Source of the DNA: DASXYG01 sp036502625 | Lineage (GTDB): Bacteria > Actinomycetota > Actinomycetes > Streptosporangiales > Streptosporangiaceae | Length of the DNA: 64,000 bases | Assembly: GCA_036502625.1 (NCBI GenBank) | Contig: DASXYG010000123.1 | Span: 16,175 to 80,174 of the forward strand | Direction of reading: 5' to 3' | Part shown: positions 1 through 8,778 of the stretch, piece by piece | Layout of the letters: every line of letters begins with the position of its first letter | How positions within the stretch are numbered: the stretch's first letter is position 1 | Notes under the pieces: model-generated | What the model was told of the DNA's origin: nothing | Databases searched by the model: none | The model's input: only the letters and a program-made list of their open reading frames with translations | Position numbers and translations under genes: made by a program

Positions 1-594
1 GACGAGGTGTACGACGAGATGACCTTCGGCCGCGGCCACGTCAGCGCGCTGGCCCTGGACCACCGCGACCGGGTCATGTCGGTGTTCAGCTTCTCGAAGA
101 CGTACGCCATGACGGGCTGGCGGCTCGGCTACCTGGCGGCCCCGGCCGCGGCGGCGGCGACCCTGCCGAACCTGGTGCTGGCGACCGTGTCGTGCGTGGC
201 GACGCCGACGCAGCTCGCCGGGGTCACCGCGGTCTCCGGCCCGCAGGACGCGGTCGCCGAGATGCGGGCCGCGTACCGGGCGCGCCGCGACATGGCCGTG
301 CCGGTGCTGCGGGCCGCCGGCGTGCCCGTGCACGTCCCGGAGGGCGCCTTCTACCTGTGGATCGACGTCTCCGGGTCGGGGATGTCGGACATGGAGTTCG
401 CCGGGCGGCTGCTGGAGGAGCACCGCGTCGCCGTGGCGCCCGGCACCGCGTTCGGCGACGCCGGCGCGGGGTTCGTGCGCGTCTCGCTGGCCACCGCGGC
501 CGGGCCGCTGCGCACCGGGGTGACGCGGCTCGCCGGGCTGTACGCCGCGTCCGCGGCCGCGCGCCGCGCGGGCCCGCCGCCGTACGCGGGGTAG
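1..594 (+). CDS. PLP-dependent class I/II aminotransferase, 5'-truncated
   Basis: This is the C-terminal part of a fold-type I aminotransferase. The frame is open from base 1, so the start lies to the left and 197 codons are visible. DEVY at visible residues 1-4 matches the Asp/Tyr cofactor contacts of the family. The block SFSKTYAMTGWRLGY follows, with Lys33 as the expected Schiff-base lysine. The rest is the small domain, which carries a conserved EGAFYLWIDV stretch. Enzymes of this type transfer amino groups between amino acids and 2-oxo acids in the cytosol. The amino-donor specificity cannot be read from this fragment. The C-terminal 20 residues are Ala/Arg-rich and probably disordered. 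The family assignment is secure and the substrate is unknown. Confidence 0.9.
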   Translation, partial: DEVYDEMTFGRGHVSALALDHRDRVMSVFSFSKTYAMTGWRLGYLAAPAAAAATLPNLVLATVSCVATPTQLAGVTAVSGPQDAVAEMRAAYRARRDMAVPVLRAAGVPVHVPEGAFYLWIDVSGSGMSDMEFAGRLLEEHRVAVAPGTAFGDAGAGFVRVSLATAAGPLRTGVTRLAGLYAASAAARRAGPPPYAG

Positions 595-603
595 CGTCTC
601 GGC

Positions 604-915
604 ATGGCGTCACGCGACGAACTGGACCAACTGCCGTCGGCCGAGCTGCACGACCGGGCCGTCGAGCTCGCCCGCAAGCGGCACGACCTGCGGTTCCTGT
701 GGGACCTCCTGAAGTCGATCCCCTCGGCCGAGGCGTCCATCGGCCACCTCGACTACGCCGAGGAGGACGTCTCGCGCATCTCCGGGCTGCTCACGGACCT
801 CGCCGGCGTGCGCGAAGGGCCCATCGCCGACGCGCTCCGCCCGATGTACCTCTCCTACCTGGAGGAGCACGGCCACGAGGAGGACGCCCCCGAGGGCGGC
901 ACGCCGCAGGAGTGA
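604..915 (+). CDS. Conserved hypothetical small acidic protein
   Basis: An ATG-initiated 103-residue protein starts 9 bp after the aminotransferase stop and is probably cotranscribed with it. It has no signal peptide or membrane segment. The sequence is mostly helical and charged: a Leu/Ala/Glu-rich N-terminal half ending near FLWDLLKSIP, a middle segment with DYAEEDVSRISGLL, and an acidic tail. I do not recognise a named domain. Codon usage matches the neighbours and the spacing is tight, so it looks like a real gene. Function is unknown. Confidence 0.7.
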   Translation: MASRDELDQLPSAELHDRAVELARKRHDLRFLWDLLKSIPSAEASIGHLDYAEEDVSRISGLLTDLAGVREGPIADALRPMYLSYLEEHGHEEDAPEGGTPQE

Positions 916-936
916 CCCGCGTGCGAGGGTGGCGGC

Positions 937-2049
937 ATGGCAGTAACGGCACGGATCGAACATGTGGGCAGCCTGCTGCGCCCGGCGGACCTCATCGCCG
1001 CGCGCGGCCGCCACGCGCGCGGCGAGCTCGATGACGCGGCGTTCAAGCGGATCGAGGACGCCGCCGTACGCGATGTCGTCGCGCTCCAGGAGGACGCCGG
1101 GTGCCCGGTCGTCACCGACGGCGAGCTGCGCCGCGACTCCTTCCAGAGCGAGCTGACCGCCGCCTGCGACGGGTTCACCGGCGTCGACATGGACGCCTGG
1201 CTGCACGGCGCCTGGCACTCCGAGACCTTCGGCGACGCGACCGTCGACCGCCCCGACGACCTGGCCGTCACCTCCCGGCTGCGCCGCCGCCGCGGCCTCG
1301 CCGCCGAGGAGTTCGCGTTCCTGCGCGCGGTGACCGGCGCCCTGCCGAAGGTCACGCTGCCGAGCCCGACGCTGTTCGCCAACCTGTGGTCGCCGGAGCG
1401 GTCCACGTCCGCGTACCCGACGCTCGACGCGTTCATGGCCGACGTCGTGGACATCCTGTGCGACGAGGTCCGCGAGCTCGTCCGGCTCGGCTGTACGTAC
1501 ATCCAGCTCGACGCCCCGCACTACCCGCTGCTCATCGACCCCGTCTGGCGCGACTTCTACACCGCGCGTGGCTGGACGGTCGACCGCTGGCTCGGCTACG
1601 GCGTCGAGCTGGACAACGCGGTGATCGCCGCCGGGTCGCCCGCGACGTTCGGCTTCCACCTGTGCCGCGGCAACCAGCACAGCCGCTGGCTCGTGGCCGG
1701 CGGCTATGACGCGATCGCCGCGCCGGTCTTCGGCGGCATCGACGCGCACCGGCTGCTGCTCGAGTACGACGACGACCGCTCCGGCGGGTTCGACCCGCTG
1801 CGCCTGGTCCGCGACGGCACGACGGTCGTGCTCGGCCTGGTCACCACCAAGACGCCGCGCCAGGAGACCGTCGAGGAGCTGACCGCGCGGGTCGCCGATG
1901 CGGCCCGGGTGCTCGGCCGCGACCGCCTCGCCGTCGGCACGCAGTGCGGCTTCGCGACGTCCGTCGAGGGCAATGCGGTCACCGTCGCGGACGAGCGCGC
2001 CAAGCTGCGGACGCTGGTGGAGACGGCGGAGCGCGCGTTCGGTGCGTGA
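937..2049 (+). CDS. Cobalamin-independent methionine synthase (MetE C-terminal domain) family protein
   Basis: A 370-residue protein matching only the catalytic (C-terminal) barrel of MetE, about half the length of full MetE. The family transfers methyl or alkyl groups to thiols through a zinc-bound thiolate; single-domain members include epoxyalkane:CoM transferase-like enzymes. Seen: HLC at His241/Cys243, a candidate acidic ligand at Glu276 and Cys337 in TQCGF, which together reproduce the MetE zinc set (His, Cys, Glu, Cys). The start GSLLRP near residue 11 is also typical. It starts 21 bp after the preceding gene. The stand-alone domain argues against full methionine synthase activity with methyl-folate. 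The natural thiol and alkyl donor cannot be inferred. Confidence 0.85.
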   Translation: MAVTARIEHVGSLLRPADLIAARGRHARGELDDAAFKRIEDAAVRDVVALQEDAGCPVVTDGELRRDSFQSELTAACDGFTGVDMDAWLHGAWHSETFGDATVDRPDDLAVTSRLRRRRGLAAEEFAFLRAVTGALPKVTLPSPTLFANLWSPERSTSAYPTLDAFMADVVDILCDEVRELVRLGCTYIQLDAPHYPLLIDPVWRDFYTARGWTVDRWLGYGVELDNAVIAAGSPATFGFHLCRGNQHSRWLVAGGYDAIAAPVFGGIDAHRLLLEYDDDRSGGFDPLRLVRDGTTVVLGLVTTKTPRQETVEELTARVADAARVLGRDRLAVGTQCGFATSVEGNAVTVADERAKLRTLVETAERAFGA

Positions 2050-2122
2050 CAGCGGCGCCGGTTTGGGTAGGGGGCAAGCGCCGACCATAATGATCTTGAC
2101 GGTTCTCGTGTGAGGAGTGGCG

Positions 2123-2614
2123 ATGCGGCTGCGCTGGGAGTACCTGCCGGAGCGCGTGGTGACCGGGGTCTTCATGATCCACTCGGGCTGGGGCAAGCTG
2201 CGGGCCGACGAGGAGCGCGCCGCCGGCCTGCACGGCATGGCCGCCGGCACGTACCCGCGGTTCGGCAAGGTCTCGCCGAACGTGTTCGCCAAGGCGCTCG
2301 GCGCCGGTGAGATCGGCCTCGGCGCGCTGCTGCTCGCCCCGACCGTGCCCACGCTGGTCGCCGGGTCGGCGCTGACCGCGTTCTCCGGCGGCCTGATCGG
2401 CCTCTACTGGAAGACCCCCGGCATGCGCGAGCCGGGCAGCATCTGGCCGACGCCCCAGGGCATGGCGCTGGCCAAGGACAGTTGGCTGGTGGGCATCGGC
2501 GCCGGCATGGTCCTCGGCGGCCTGCGCCCGTCCGGCCGCAGGGGCCGCCTCGAGGACCGCAGGAAGCGCAAGGCCGCACGCCGTACGCGCCACGGGCGCG
2601 GTGCACAGCAGTAA
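2123..2614 (+). CDS. DoxX-like integral membrane protein
   Basis: A 163-residue protein with about four hydrophobic stretches (near residues 12-25, 55-75, 77-95 and 118-140) and a very basic C-terminal tail. The pattern resembles the DoxX/YphA group of small four-helix membrane proteins. I chose ATG at 2123 because GAGGAG at 2112-2117 lies 5 nt upstream; a GTG at 2117 in the same frame overlaps that site and is less likely. DoxX proteins are often linked to redox or thiol stress in actinobacteria, but this copy has no informative neighbour. Its partner and role are unknown. Confidence 0.7.
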   Translation: MRLRWEYLPERVVTGVFMIHSGWGKLRADEERAAGLHGMAAGTYPRFGKVSPNVFAKALGAGEIGLGALLLAPTVPTLVAGSALTAFSGGLIGLYWKTPGMREPGSIWPTPQGMALAKDSWLVGIGAGMVLGGLRPSGRRGRLEDRRKRKAARRTRHGRGAQQ

Positions 2615-2658
2615 CCTGTTCCCGTTCACGGCGTCCTCCCCAAGAGGCGGTCCATAGG

Positions 2659-3384
2659 GTGACGCACGCTCGCGAGGCACGAGTCTGGGCGACGATCACC
2701 GCACGCTCCGCCGGAGACGGGGCCCGGGTGTCCCCGGCCGACCTGTGCCATGCCTGCGCGGACCGGCTCGGGCTGGCCGGCGCGGCGATCACCCTCCTGT
2801 CCGCCCCCGACCGGCGGCACGTCTCCGGCATCACCGGCAAGCTGGCCGACGCCCTGGAGGACCTCCAGGCGGTCGTCGGCGAGGGCCCGATCACCGACGC
2901 GTGGGAGCGGCGCCGCCCGGTGCTGGTCCGCGACCTGGCCGCGCCGGAGCGGCGGCGCCGCTGGCCCGCGTTCGCGCAGGCGGCCGTGGAGCTCGGCGCG
3001 GGCGCGGTGTTCGCGTTCCCGCTCCAGGTCGGCGCGATCAGGCTCGGCGTGCTCAGCATGTACCGCGAGGCCGCGGGCCCGCTCACCGACGAGGAGCTCG
3101 CCGACGCCCTGGTGTACGCCGACGCGGCGACGATCCTGACCCTGGAGGGCGGCGCCGACAACGGTTTCGCCGCGCCCGCCGACCTCGATGGGGCCAACGT
3201 CGCCTCGACGGCCGTGATATATCAGGCCACGGGAATGGTCTCGGTCCAATTGGGGAGCAGTGTCGAAGAGGCGTTCGTACGCATTCGCGCGTACGCGTAC
3301 GCACACGATCGCCGCCTCGCTGATGTCGCCCGTGATGTCGTCGGCCGCCGGCTCCGTCTGACGGCCGGACCGGAGAACACATGA
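2659..3384 (+). CDS. GAF-ANTAR domain regulator
   Basis: A 241-residue protein starting at GTG 2659. Residues about 20-150 form a GAF sensor domain (GEGPITDAWERRRPVLVRDL is a typical block). Residues about 175-240 form an ANTAR domain (IYQATGMVSVQLG, then AFVRIRAYAYAHDRRLADVA). ANTAR domains bind paired RNA hairpins and stop transcription termination, so this is a likely RNA-binding antiterminator controlled by a GAF ligand or partner kinase. The next GAF-ANTAR gene overlaps the stop by 4 bp, so the two are translationally coupled and may work as a pair. No twin-hairpin ANTAR target was found nearby. Confidence 0.88.
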   Translation: MTHAREARVWATITARSAGDGARVSPADLCHACADRLGLAGAAITLLSAPDRRHVSGITGKLADALEDLQAVVGEGPITDAWERRRPVLVRDLAAPERRRRWPAFAQAAVELGAGAVFAFPLQVGAIRLGVLSMYREAAGPLTDEELADALVYADAATILTLEGGADNGFAAPADLDGANVASTAVIYQATGMVSVQLGSSVEEAFVRIRAYAYAHDRRLADVARDVVGRRLRLTAGPENT

Positions 3385-4163
3385 GCAGCCCGGCCCGGCG
3401 GAATCGGGACCCCTCGGAGGTAGGCGTGGACGCACGGCGGCGGCATCTGGCGGAGGCGTTCGTCGAGCTGGCGGACACCATGGTCAACGGTTTCGACATC
3501 ATCGACTTCCTGCACCTGCTCTCCCGGCGTACGGCCGAGCTCACCGACGTCAAGGCGGTCGGGCTCGTGGTCACCGACCAGCGCGGCCAACTGCGCCTGG
3601 TGGCCGCGTCCACCGAGCAGACGCACATGCTGGAGCTGCTCGAGCTGCAGAACGAGGAGGGGCCGAGCCTCGACTGCTTCCGCTCGGGCGGCGCGGTGCG
3701 CGACGTCCACCTGGAGGCCGGGGAGCGGCGCTGGCCGCGGTTCGCGCCGGCCGCGCGCGACGCGGGGTTCGCGACCGTCGACGCCGTGCCGCTGCGGCTG
3801 CGGCGGCAGACGATCGGCGCGCTGAACCTGTTCAGTACGTCGGGCGGCGTGGCCGACGAGGACGTCGACGTCGCGCAGGCGCTGGCCGACGTCGCCACGA
3901 TCGGCATCCTGTCCGCGCGCACGCTGTCGGAGCACGAGATGGTCGCCGAGCAGTTGCAGAGCACGCTGAACAGCCGGGTGCTGCTGGAGCAGGCGAAGGG
4001 TGTGCTGGCCGAGCGGCACGGCCTGTCGATGGACGTGGCGTTCGAGGTCATGCGCGATGTCGCGCACGACAGGGCGATGCCGTTGAGCGGGCTCGCGGCC
4101 GGGGTGGTCGCCGGTGCGGAACTGGTGGAGCTGCCCGCCGAGAGCGAGGCGAAGGACCGCTAG
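3381..4163 (+). CDS. GAF-ANTAR domain regulator
   Basis: A 260-residue second member of the pair. Its ATG overlaps the upstream TGA (ATGA). A GAF domain occupies about residues 30-175, with VGLVVTDQRGQLRLVAAS and a NEEGPSLDCF block. The ANTAR helix bundle follows at about 195-245 (LNSRVLLEQAKGVLAERHG, then FEVMRDVAHD). It is close in design to the 2659 and 38465 proteins. Coupling suggests equimolar synthesis and possibly heterodimers. It likely acts in the cytosol as a ligand-gated antiterminator; the signal is unknown. It converges on the LCP gene across a terminator. Confidence 0.9.
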   Translation: MSSPARRNRDPSEVGVDARRRHLAEAFVELADTMVNGFDIIDFLHLLSRRTAELTDVKAVGLVVTDQRGQLRLVAASTEQTHMLELLELQNEEGPSLDCFRSGGAVRDVHLEAGERRWPRFAPAARDAGFATVDAVPLRLRRQTIGALNLFSTSGGVADEDVDVAQALADVATIGILSARTLSEHEMVAEQLQSTLNSRVLLEQAKGVLAERHGLSMDVAFEVMRDVAHDRAMPLSGLAAGVVAGAELVELPAESEAKDR

Positions 4164-4264
4164 GCCGGCCTGGGAGCGCTCGGACGGTCCGGGGTCCGGG
4201 GACCGGCCGAGGACGGCCGCGGCGCTGAGGGCGTGTCAGCGATGGTTCGCGGCCGATTTGGGGA

Positions 4265-4301
4265 GGCGTCCGCATCCCCGGGAGGGGAAGGGGCGGACGC
4301 C
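4265..4301. terminator. Hairpin between convergent genes
   Basis: Perfect 9-bp arms GGCGTCCGC (4265-4273) and GCGGACGCC (4293-4301) with a 19-nt loop, between the stops of the ANTAR gene and the LCP gene. There is no clear T-run, as is common for actinobacterial terminators. It could serve both strands. Confidence 0.55.
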
Positions 4302-4324
4302 CCGACTGTAGCACCGGCCGATGA

Positions 4325-5719
4325 TCAGCCGTGCGGGCCGGGCGCGGGGCAGATGTCGCCGACCGGGGTCGAGGACTTCCGCTTGTGGTGCTCCTCCGGC
4401 TGCCCGCTCAGCGCCTTCGCGGTCTCGTCGCGGATCAGCTTCCAGTCGGGGCGGTACGGCATGATCTTCGGCGGCACGAACATCAGCGTGTTGATCTTCG
4501 CGTTCCGCACCTTGCCGGAGAGCTGGACCAGCGCCGGCAGCAGGTCCTGCGGGATGTCGGTGGACACGGTCCGCTCGGCGGTCGCGGCCAGCCCGGTGAA
4601 CTTCGTCAGCACGGTCGTCGGGTTCGCCTGCCGGGCGATGGCCGCGAGCACGCACTTCTGCCGGCCCATCCGTACGTAGTCGCTGCTCCCGGTGCGCGAC
4701 CGGCCGTACCACAGGGCCTCCTGGCCGTGCAGCTTCCGGTAGCCGGGCTGGATCACCTGGCCGCGCAGCCCATACGGGATGGGCTTGTCGACGCGCAGCC
4801 ACACGCCGCCCATGGCGTTGACGATGTCGGCGAAGTGCGACATGTCCACGAGGGCGTAGTAGTCGACGTGCACCCCGAGGGTCTGGCCGAACACGCCCTT
4901 GAGCAGGTCGGCGCCGGGGTGGCGGGACCCGGGCATCATGTCGTGGTGGTCCTCGCCGTACTGGTAGACCTCGTTGAGCAGGCCCTCCTCGGTGGGCGGC
5001 GCGGCGGTGTAACCCATCGGGAACCGCTTCGCGGCGGGGCCGGGCGCGAAATGGAAGTGCTCCAGGTTGCGCGGCAGGCTGATCAGCGTGGTCGCGCCCG
5101 TACGGACGTCGACGCTGGCGAGGGTCATGCTGTCGGTGCGGGTGCCCGTGCGGTCGCTGCCCGCGTCGCCGCCGAGCAGCAGGATGTTCACGCGCGTCTT
5201 GCCCGCCCACGGGTCGGCGGCGCGGGAGTGCCCGGACCGGCGGTCGAACAGGCTGGTCACCAGGTGCCGCTGGACGTAGGCGTAGCGGGACGCCCCGGCG
5301 AACGGCACGCACGCCACCGCGCACAGCACGAGCGTCACCAGGGCGCCGGTCAGCCGCCCCGGCACCCGCATGGCCCTCGGCCGCAGCACCCGGTAGGACC
5401 ACCAGACGAGCAGCACCCACAGGACGGCGACGCCGATGGCGCCGTACATCACGCCGGTCAGCCAGCGCGGCTGCACGGACAGCCGCAGCAGCAGGCTGTA
5501 GCGGTAGAGCACGAGGTACGCGGCGCCGCCGAGCAGCGCGAGGTACGCGATGAGCAGCAGCGCGCCCGTCCAGCGGCGGCCGGCGCGCAGGTGGGCGACG
5601 CCGGGCAGCACGATCGAGCAGGCGGCGAGCGCGAGCGCCGCGAAGAGGCCGCCGCGCCGCCGGTGGCCGCGATCGCTTCCGCGGTCCGGCTCTGTCGGCC
5701 TGGACTTCACGCGCGCCAT
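4325..5719 (-). CDS. LytR-CpsA-Psr (LCP) family cell-envelope transferase
   Basis: A 464-residue protein. LCP enzymes attach teichoic-acid or arabinogalactan-type polymers from a polyprenyl diphosphate carrier to peptidoglycan on the outer membrane face. Four hydrophobic segments lie within the first 145 residues, more than the single anchor of many LCP proteins. The extracellular catalytic domain follows: NILLLGGDAGSDRTGTRTDS, ISLPRN, then AMGGVWLRVDKPI and YGRSRTGSSDYVRMGRQ. The conserved Asp and Arg residues expected to hold the diphosphate are present in these blocks. The long hydrophobic N-terminus may mean a tighter membrane association. It is transcribed alone, towards the ANTAR genes. 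Confidence 0.9.
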   Translation of the reverse strand: MARVKSRPTEPDRGSDRGHRRRGGLFAALALAACSIVLPGVAHLRAGRRWTGALLLIAYLALLGGAAYLVLYRYSLLLRLSVQPRWLTGVMYGAIGVAVLWVLLVWWSYRVLRPRAMRVPGRLTGALVTLVLCAVACVPFAGASRYAYVQRHLVTSLFDRRSGHSRAADPWAGKTRVNILLLGGDAGSDRTGTRTDSMTLASVDVRTGATTLISLPRNLEHFHFAPGPAAKRFPMGYTAAPPTEEGLLNEVYQYGEDHHDMMPGSRHPGADLLKGVFGQTLGVHVDYYALVDMSHFADIVNAMGGVWLRVDKPIPYGLRGQVIQPGYRKLHGQEALWYGRSRTGSSDYVRMGRQKCVLAAIARQANPTTVLTKFTGLAATAERTVSTDIPQDLLPALVQLSGKVRNAKINTLMFVPPKIMPYRPDWKLIRDETAKALSGQPEEHHKRKSSTPVGDICPAPGPHG

Positions 5720-6042
5720 GCCACCTCATTCTGTTCGTCGCTGTTCGCACCTTAGACGCGCATTGTTCCAAATCGGTGTGCGTGTTTGATCATTTGCCGT
5801 TTCGTTGCCGCATGTCGGTTTTCCTGCCCACAAGGCGATCCCGTGCGGTCGTCATCGGACCGTTATGTTCCCCGTTACGCGCCGTGACCTGCATGGCGGC
5901 GCCGAGTAAGTGATCTATGCGGGATTCCGTATGGCGATCCGTGGTGCCGGACGGCGGGCGGGTGCAATCATTCGGCCTCGAATAAGCAAGGACGGGGAGC
6001 GGCCGCCACGGGGGGCGGCGGCCGCCGGGGAGGAGCGCTGCG
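5720..6042. other. Intergenic region between divergent LCP and Lrp/AsnC genes
   Basis: About 320 bp without a convincing gene. The part nearest the LCP gene (about 5725-5880) is clearly less GC-rich than its surroundings and presumably holds divergent promoters. I see no strong inverted repeat. GGGGAGGAG at about 6027-6034 is the ribosome site for the Lrp gene. Confidence 0.5.
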
Positions 6043-6957
6043 GTGCTCGATGCGGTTGACGCTGCGCTGATACAGGAGCTCCAGCTCGACGGCCGCGCCA
6101 CATTCCAGACGCTCGGCGACCGCGTCGGCATGTCGCGTACGGCGGTCCGCGCCCGCGTGCGCCGCCTGCTCGACACCGGCGCGCTGCGCGTGGTCGGCGT
6201 GATCAACGCCGAGGTGCTCGGCATCGGGGCGCGCGCGCTCGTGTCGATCGGCGTCGAGGGCCCGGCGGCCGTCCTGATGGGCGAGCTGTCCCGGCGCGAC
6301 GCCGTCACGTTCGCCGCGCTGGTCGCCGGCCGGCACGCGATCGTCGCCGAGGTGCGCGCACGCGACGACGGCGAGCTGGCCGCCGAGCTCGACGACATCC
6401 GGCTGCACGCCCGGCTGCGCGCGATGGACGTCTTCCGCTGCGTGCGCGTCGTCAAGGCCGGCGGCGGCGCGGCGGTGCCGGCCGCGTTACATGCCGGGCT
6501 GACGCTCGACGACACCGACTGGCGGCTGATGCGCGAGCTGCAGCGCGACGGCCGCGCGCCGTACGCCCGGCTCGCCCGGTTCGTCGGCCTGTCCCAGGCG
6601 GCCACCCGCGCCCGCGTGGTGCGGCTCATCGAGGCGTGCGCCGTGCAGGTCACCGGGGTCGTGGACGCCGCGGCGGCGGGGACGGACGAGAGCGCGGGCC
6701 TCGGCCTGCGGGTGCGCGGCGACGTCGCCACGTGCGCGGAGAAGATCGCCGGGCTCGTCGGCACCGAGACCGTGCTGACCGGCTACGGCCGCTACGACAT
6801 CGTGGCGGTGCTGAACGCCGAGGACCGCGCCCGGCTGCTGAACCGCATCGAGACGGTGCGGGCCGTACCCGAGGTGCGCGCCGCCGAGTCGTGGCACCAC
6901 CTCGCGGTCTCCCGCCCCGTACGACGGTCCGACACCGAGGCGGCGGCGTCCGCCTGA
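6043..6957 (+). CDS. Tandem (double) Lrp/AsnC family transcription regulator
   Basis: A 304-residue protein starting at GTG 6043, 8 nt after GGGGAGGAG. It contains two Lrp/AsnC units in one chain. The first helix-turn-helix is at about residues 5-50 (ALIQELQLDGRATFQTLGDR) followed by a RAM-like ligand region. The second begins near residue 160 (TDWRLMRELQRDGRAPYARL) with its own C-terminal RAM-like region. Normal Lrp proteins are about 150 residues, so this is a fused dimer. It probably senses an amino acid or related metabolite. The nearest target candidate is the downstream antiporter gene. Confidence 0.85.
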   Translation: MLDAVDAALIQELQLDGRATFQTLGDRVGMSRTAVRARVRRLLDTGALRVVGVINAEVLGIGARALVSIGVEGPAAVLMGELSRRDAVTFAALVAGRHAIVAEVRARDDGELAAELDDIRLHARLRAMDVFRCVRVVKAGGGAAVPAALHAGLTLDDTDWRLMRELQRDGRAPYARLARFVGLSQAATRARVVRLIEACAVQVTGVVDAAAAGTDESAGLGLRVRGDVATCAEKIAGLVGTETVLTGYGRYDIVAVLNAEDRARLLNRIETVRAVPEVRAAESWHHLAVSRPVRRSDTEAAASA

Positions 6958-6965
6958 CGGATCCG

Positions 6966-7020
6966 GTCGTCCGGGATCGGTAGGTTTCCTACCGACGGGG
7001 CACCCCGGACGACGTCCGGG
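6966..7020 (+). promoter_or_regulatory. Nested inverted repeats with alternative pairing upstream of antiporter gene
   Basis: Inner arms TCGGTAGG (6977-6984) and CCTACCGA (6988-6995) enclose TTT. Outer arms GTCGTCCGGG (6966-6975) and CCCGGACGAC (7004-7013) extend the stem. The 3' outer arm can instead pair with the next bases: CCCGGAC (7004-7010) with GTCCGGG (7014-7020), ending just before the GGGAGGAG ribosome site. It could be the Lrp gene terminator, an attenuator, or both. Confidence 0.5.
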
Positions 7021-7036
7021 CTGGGAGGAGCGGGCG

Positions 7037-8638
7037 ATGCCGGGGTTGGACTTCTTCATACTGGCCGTCGGGGCCGTGGCGGTCGCGGCGGTGGCCAGGC
7101 GGCTCGGGCTGCCGGTGCCGATCGTGCTGGTGGTGGCGGGCCTCGGCGCGTCGTTCGCGCCCGGCGTGCCCGACTACGCGCTGAACTCCGAGCTGATCCT
7201 GCTGGTGTTCCTGCCGCCGCTGCTGTACTCCGCGACGCTCGACAGCTCCTACCTGGGCCTGCGCGCAAACGCGCGGCAGGTCGGGCTGCTGTCGGTGGGG
7301 CTGGTGCTGTTCAGCACCGTCGGCGTCGGGTTCGCGGTGCACGCCATGATCCCGGCGCTGCCGCTGGCCGTGACGTTCGCGCTCGGCGCGATCGTGGCGC
7401 CGCCCGACGCCCTGTCGGCGGTGGCCATCGCGCGCCGGCTCGGGCTGCCGCGCCGCCTGGTGACGGTCCTCGTCGGGGAGAGCCTGTTCAACGACGCGAC
7501 CGCGCTGACCGTCTACCGCGTCGCGGTGGCCGCGGCCGCGGGCGAGGGCGTGTCGCTGCTGACCGGCGTCGGCGAGTTCGTGCTCGCGGCGGTCGGCGGC
7601 GTGGTGGTCGGTCTGGTCCTCGGCCCGCTGATCCACATGCTGCGCCGCCGCCTGAAGGACCCCCTGGTGGAGAGCGCCCTGTCGGTGCTCGTGCCGTTCG
7701 CGGCGTACCTCGTGGCCGAGTCCTTCGAGGCGTCCGGGGTGCTCGCCGTGGTCGTGGTCGGCCTGTACCTCGGCCACCGCTCCGGCGAGGTCGGCTACGC
7801 CACCCGGCTGGAGGAGCACGCCGTGTGGAAGATGGTCGTCTTCCTCATGGAGTCGATGGTGTTCGCGCTGATCGGCCTGCAACTGCGGCCGATCCTGCAC
7901 GGGCTGTCCGGCTACGGCTGGCAGCAGCTCGCGGTGTACGGCCTGGTGGTGTTCGGGCTGGTCGTGGCGTTGCGGTTCGTGTGGGTGTTCCCCGCGTCGT
8001 ACCTGCCGCGCAAGCTGGTCAAGAAGATCGGCGAGCACGACCCGTGGTCGGCGCGGCAGACGGTCGCGGTGTCGTGGGCGGGCATGCGCGGCGTGGTGTC
8101 GCTGGCCGCCGCCGTGGCCATCCCCACGATGACCGACGCCGGCACCCCGTTCCCCGGCCGCGACCTGCTGCTGTTCCTCACGTTCTGCGCCGTGCTCGGC
8201 ACCTTGCTCGTCCAGGGCCTGTCGTTCCCCGCGCTGATCCGGTGGCTGCACATCGGCAGCGCCGACAAGGAGCAGTACAAGGACAACCTCGCCGAGGCGC
8301 AGGCGCAGTACGAGGCCGCCCGCGCCGGCCAGGCGGTGCTCGACGAACTGGCCGAGGGCCGCGACGGCGTGGTGCCGCCGCCCGAGCACGTCACCGACTG
8401 GCTGCGCGGCCAGAGCGAGTTCCGCGCCAACTCCGTGTGGGAGCGCCTCGGCGGCGGCACCGGGCCGGGCGGCGAGGAGACGCCCAGCTCCGCGCACCGC
8501 CGCGCCCGCCTGGCGATGCTCAACGCCGAGCGCGCGACGTTCGTGCGGATGCGCGACGAACGCCGCATCGACGACGAGGTGATGCGGCGTGTGCTGCACG
8601 AACTCGACCTGGAAGAGGCCCAGCTCGCCCGCGAATGA
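7037..8638 (+). CDS. Na+/H+ antiporter, CPA1/NhaP family
   Basis: A 533-residue membrane transporter exchanging Na+ or K+ for H+ across the cytoplasmic membrane. About 12 hydrophobic segments fill residues 1-410. Family motifs seen: IVAPPDALSAVAIARRLGLP, GESLFNDATALTVYR (transport-site Asn-Asp region), and SWAGMRGVVSLAAAVAIP near residue 350. The last 110 residues are hydrophilic and helical and form a cytoplasmic regulatory tail. The ATG follows GGGAGGAG with a 7-nt gap. A complex hairpin leader precedes it, which may control expression. Ion preference cannot be told from sequence alone. Confidence 0.93.
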   Translation: MPGLDFFILAVGAVAVAAVARRLGLPVPIVLVVAGLGASFAPGVPDYALNSELILLVFLPPLLYSATLDSSYLGLRANARQVGLLSVGLVLFSTVGVGFAVHAMIPALPLAVTFALGAIVAPPDALSAVAIARRLGLPRRLVTVLVGESLFNDATALTVYRVAVAAAAGEGVSLLTGVGEFVLAAVGGVVVGLVLGPLIHMLRRRLKDPLVESALSVLVPFAAYLVAESFEASGVLAVVVVGLYLGHRSGEVGYATRLEEHAVWKMVVFLMESMVFALIGLQLRPILHGLSGYGWQQLAVYGLVVFGLVVALRFVWVFPASYLPRKLVKKIGEHDPWSARQTVAVSWAGMRGVVSLAAAVAIPTMTDAGTPFPGRDLLLFLTFCAVLGTLLVQGLSFPALIRWLHIGSADKEQYKDNLAEAQAQYEAARAGQAVLDELAEGRDGVVPPPEHVTDWLRGQSEFRANSVWERLGGGTGPGGEETPSSAHRRARLAMLNAERATFVRMRDERRIDDEVMRRVLHELDLEEAQLARE

Positions 8639-8713
8639 GGCCGGGGAGAAATTTCTCCGCCGTTCCGCGTCATAACGAGCCCGCCGGTCCGTATGGAGTA
8701 CATGCGGCCGTCA

Positions 8714-8739
8714 CCGGGCTCGAGGAGGGGCGAGCCCGG
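8714..8739. terminator. Hairpin terminator between convergent genes
   Basis: Perfect arms CCGGGCTCG (8714-8722) and CGAGCCCGG (8731-8739) with an 8-nt loop, between the antiporter gene and the UBP zinc-finger gene. A separate 14-bp perfect palindrome GGAGAAATTTCTCC lies at 8645-8658, 7 bp after the antiporter stop, and may add to 3'-end formation. Confidence 0.6.
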
Positions 8740-8778
8740 CGGCGGCCCCGAACGGCCACCGCCGGTCACCCCGGGTGA

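Noticed and set aside
610..2352. 580-codon minus-strand frame across the MetE-like gene
   Set aside because: Low-complexity antisense translation over three well-supported plus-strand genes.
6989..8599. 536-codon minus-strand frame opposite the antiporter
   Set aside because: The His/Gln/Asp/Arg-rich translation is the mirror of a membrane protein gene; no start signal or motif.
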